Shown piece after piece: positions 63,370 through 64,000 of a DNA stretch of 64,000 nucleotides (positions are counted from its first letter, which is position 1; each line of letters starts with the position of its first letter). The DNA comes from an uncultured Coprococcus sp. (lineage in GTDB: Bacteria; Bacillota; Clostridia; Lachnospirales; Lachnospiraceae), in contig CANQTC010000001.1 in the NCBI GenBank assembly GCA_947626675.1, positions 124,001-188,000 of the forward strand. The letters are read 5' to 3'. Both the position numbers and the translations under genes were made by a program. A model generated the notes under the pieces. It was not told the DNA's origin and did not search any database. It saw only the letters and a list, made by a program, of their open reading frames with translations.

Positions 63370-64000
63370 TGACGCCCGCTCCTTTCCACTGTTTCAAGCA
63401 CGCTGCCCTTTTCAACATCAATCAATCCATAATCAGTTAATTTCCACGTTGGACTTGTCACCAATGTCAGGAAGGATAAATGCATAAACGGCTCATGAAT
63501 TTTACATCCCATTTCTTTTTCTGCGGCTGTCGAAATCATTTCTAAACGCCCAGCAAGTTCTTCGGCAGTCATTTCATCACTCATTAATCCTGCAACTCTT
63601 AAAGGTAAATCTCTCACTACCTTTTTTTCCTTAATTAATGCAATGCCACCCTCCATTGTCCGTACACGATTTGCTGCCATTTCCATATCATCATAATTGG
63701 TTCCTATAACCAGAAGATTATGGGTATCATGTCCGATACTTTGTGCAATAGCGCCCGTCTTTAAGCCAAACCCTCTGACAAAAGCTTTTCCTATACGCTG
63801 ACTCTTTCCATGTCTTTCAATGACAATAAACGGTAATACATCTTTTTCTATATCCGGCTGTAAGAGTCCATCCTTAGCCATAATTTCTTCCGTAATACTT
63901 TCTGTAAGATTTTGGTCCTCTATTACCTGAATCCCTCTTACCAGCTCGCTTCGTCTTTCTGTATGAATCTGAAATTCTTCTTTTTTTATTTTTTCCCGTT
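63351..64000 (-). CDS. Adenine deaminase-type amidohydrolase (5' end outside window)
   Basis: C-terminal 216 residues; the frame stays open to the right edge. The AdeC-type C-terminal domain is clear: 'GHDTHNLLVIGTNYDDM', 'GGIALIKEKKVVRDLPLRVAGLMSDEMTAEEL' and 'LSFLTLVTSPTWKLTDYGLIDVEKG'. In AdeC this domain completes the site that deaminates adenine to hypoxanthine. The metal-binding N-terminal barrel lies outside the window, so true specificity cannot be judged. It is upstream of the other hydrolases in the operon. Confidence 0.82.
   Translation of the reverse strand, partial: REKIKKEEFQIHTERRSELVRGIQVIEDQNLTESITEEIMAKDGLLQPDIEKDVLPFIVIERHGKSQRIGKAFVRGFGLKTGAIAQSIGHDTHNLLVIGTNYDDMEMAANRVRTMEGGIALIKEKKVVRDLPLRVAGLMSDEMTAEELAGRLEMISTAAEKEMGCKIHEPFMHLSFLTLVTSPTWKLTDYGLIDVEKGSVLETVERSGRQWISEW

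Overview
The window looks like a chromosomal segment of an anaerobic, low-GC Gram-positive bacterium of the Clostridia, most likely family Lachnospiraceae. The evidence is the gene content and order: an mreC-mreD-PBP2-minC-minD-minE-rodA-mgsA block, mutS-mutL-miaA with miaB, yqfC/yqfD sporulation genes beside phoH and ybeY, hisZ with short-form hisG, and an energy-coupling factor (ECF) importer. Species cannot be read from the sequence. Nearly every gene is on the minus strand, so transcription runs from high to low coordinates. The only plus-strand genes lie in a small mobile-element remnant near 41.3-42.8 kb.

Layout. 0-15 kb is cell division and envelope: divIVA (partial), sepF, yggS, a HlyD-like envelope protein, a lipoprotein D,D-carboxypeptidase, mgsA, rodA, minE/D/C, a PBP2 with a large insertion, mreD and mreC. 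mreB is not at its usual place between radC and mreC. 12-21 kb is DNA repair and tRNA modification: radC, a PLP lyase, miaA, mutL, mutS, miaB. 21-30 kb holds a patatin/VWA/MoxR trio, proline biosynthesis (proA, proB) with a 5-formyl-THF cyclo-ligase, and two flavoproteins. 30-36 kb holds a DUF3048 lipoprotein, ybeY, phoH, yqfD, yqfC, rpsU, and a MarR-YczE pair.

37-43 kb is accessory: a DUF6273 surface protein with C-terminal repeats, an AAA ATPase/PD-(D/E)XK protein, a 5'-truncated paralogue of it, and a decayed transposon (serine recombinase fragment, relaxase-like tail, methyltransferase, TnpW-like peptide). A short hairpin repeat lies 3' of each of the first three genes. 43-51 kb is a histidine operon (hisZ, hisG, hisD, hisB, and a HisF-like/HisI/HisE fusion) that runs into alaS. 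51-57 kb is housekeeping: recU, an RluA-type pseudouridine synthase, a SDR, an RsmF-type methyltransferase, a small alarmone synthetase and a TPR protein.

56.8-64 kb is the most intriguing part. An adenine deaminase-type amidohydrolase (cut by the window end), a cyclase-family hydrolase, a DUF1989 protein, a creatininase-family amidohydrolase and an M20 deacylase are followed by a complete ECF importer (fused double ATPase, T component, S component). This reads as an import-and-hydrolyse pathway for a nitrogen-rich heterocycle or amide whose identity is unknown. No rRNA, tRNA or CRISPR array was seen. No gene-free stretch exceeds 300 bases.
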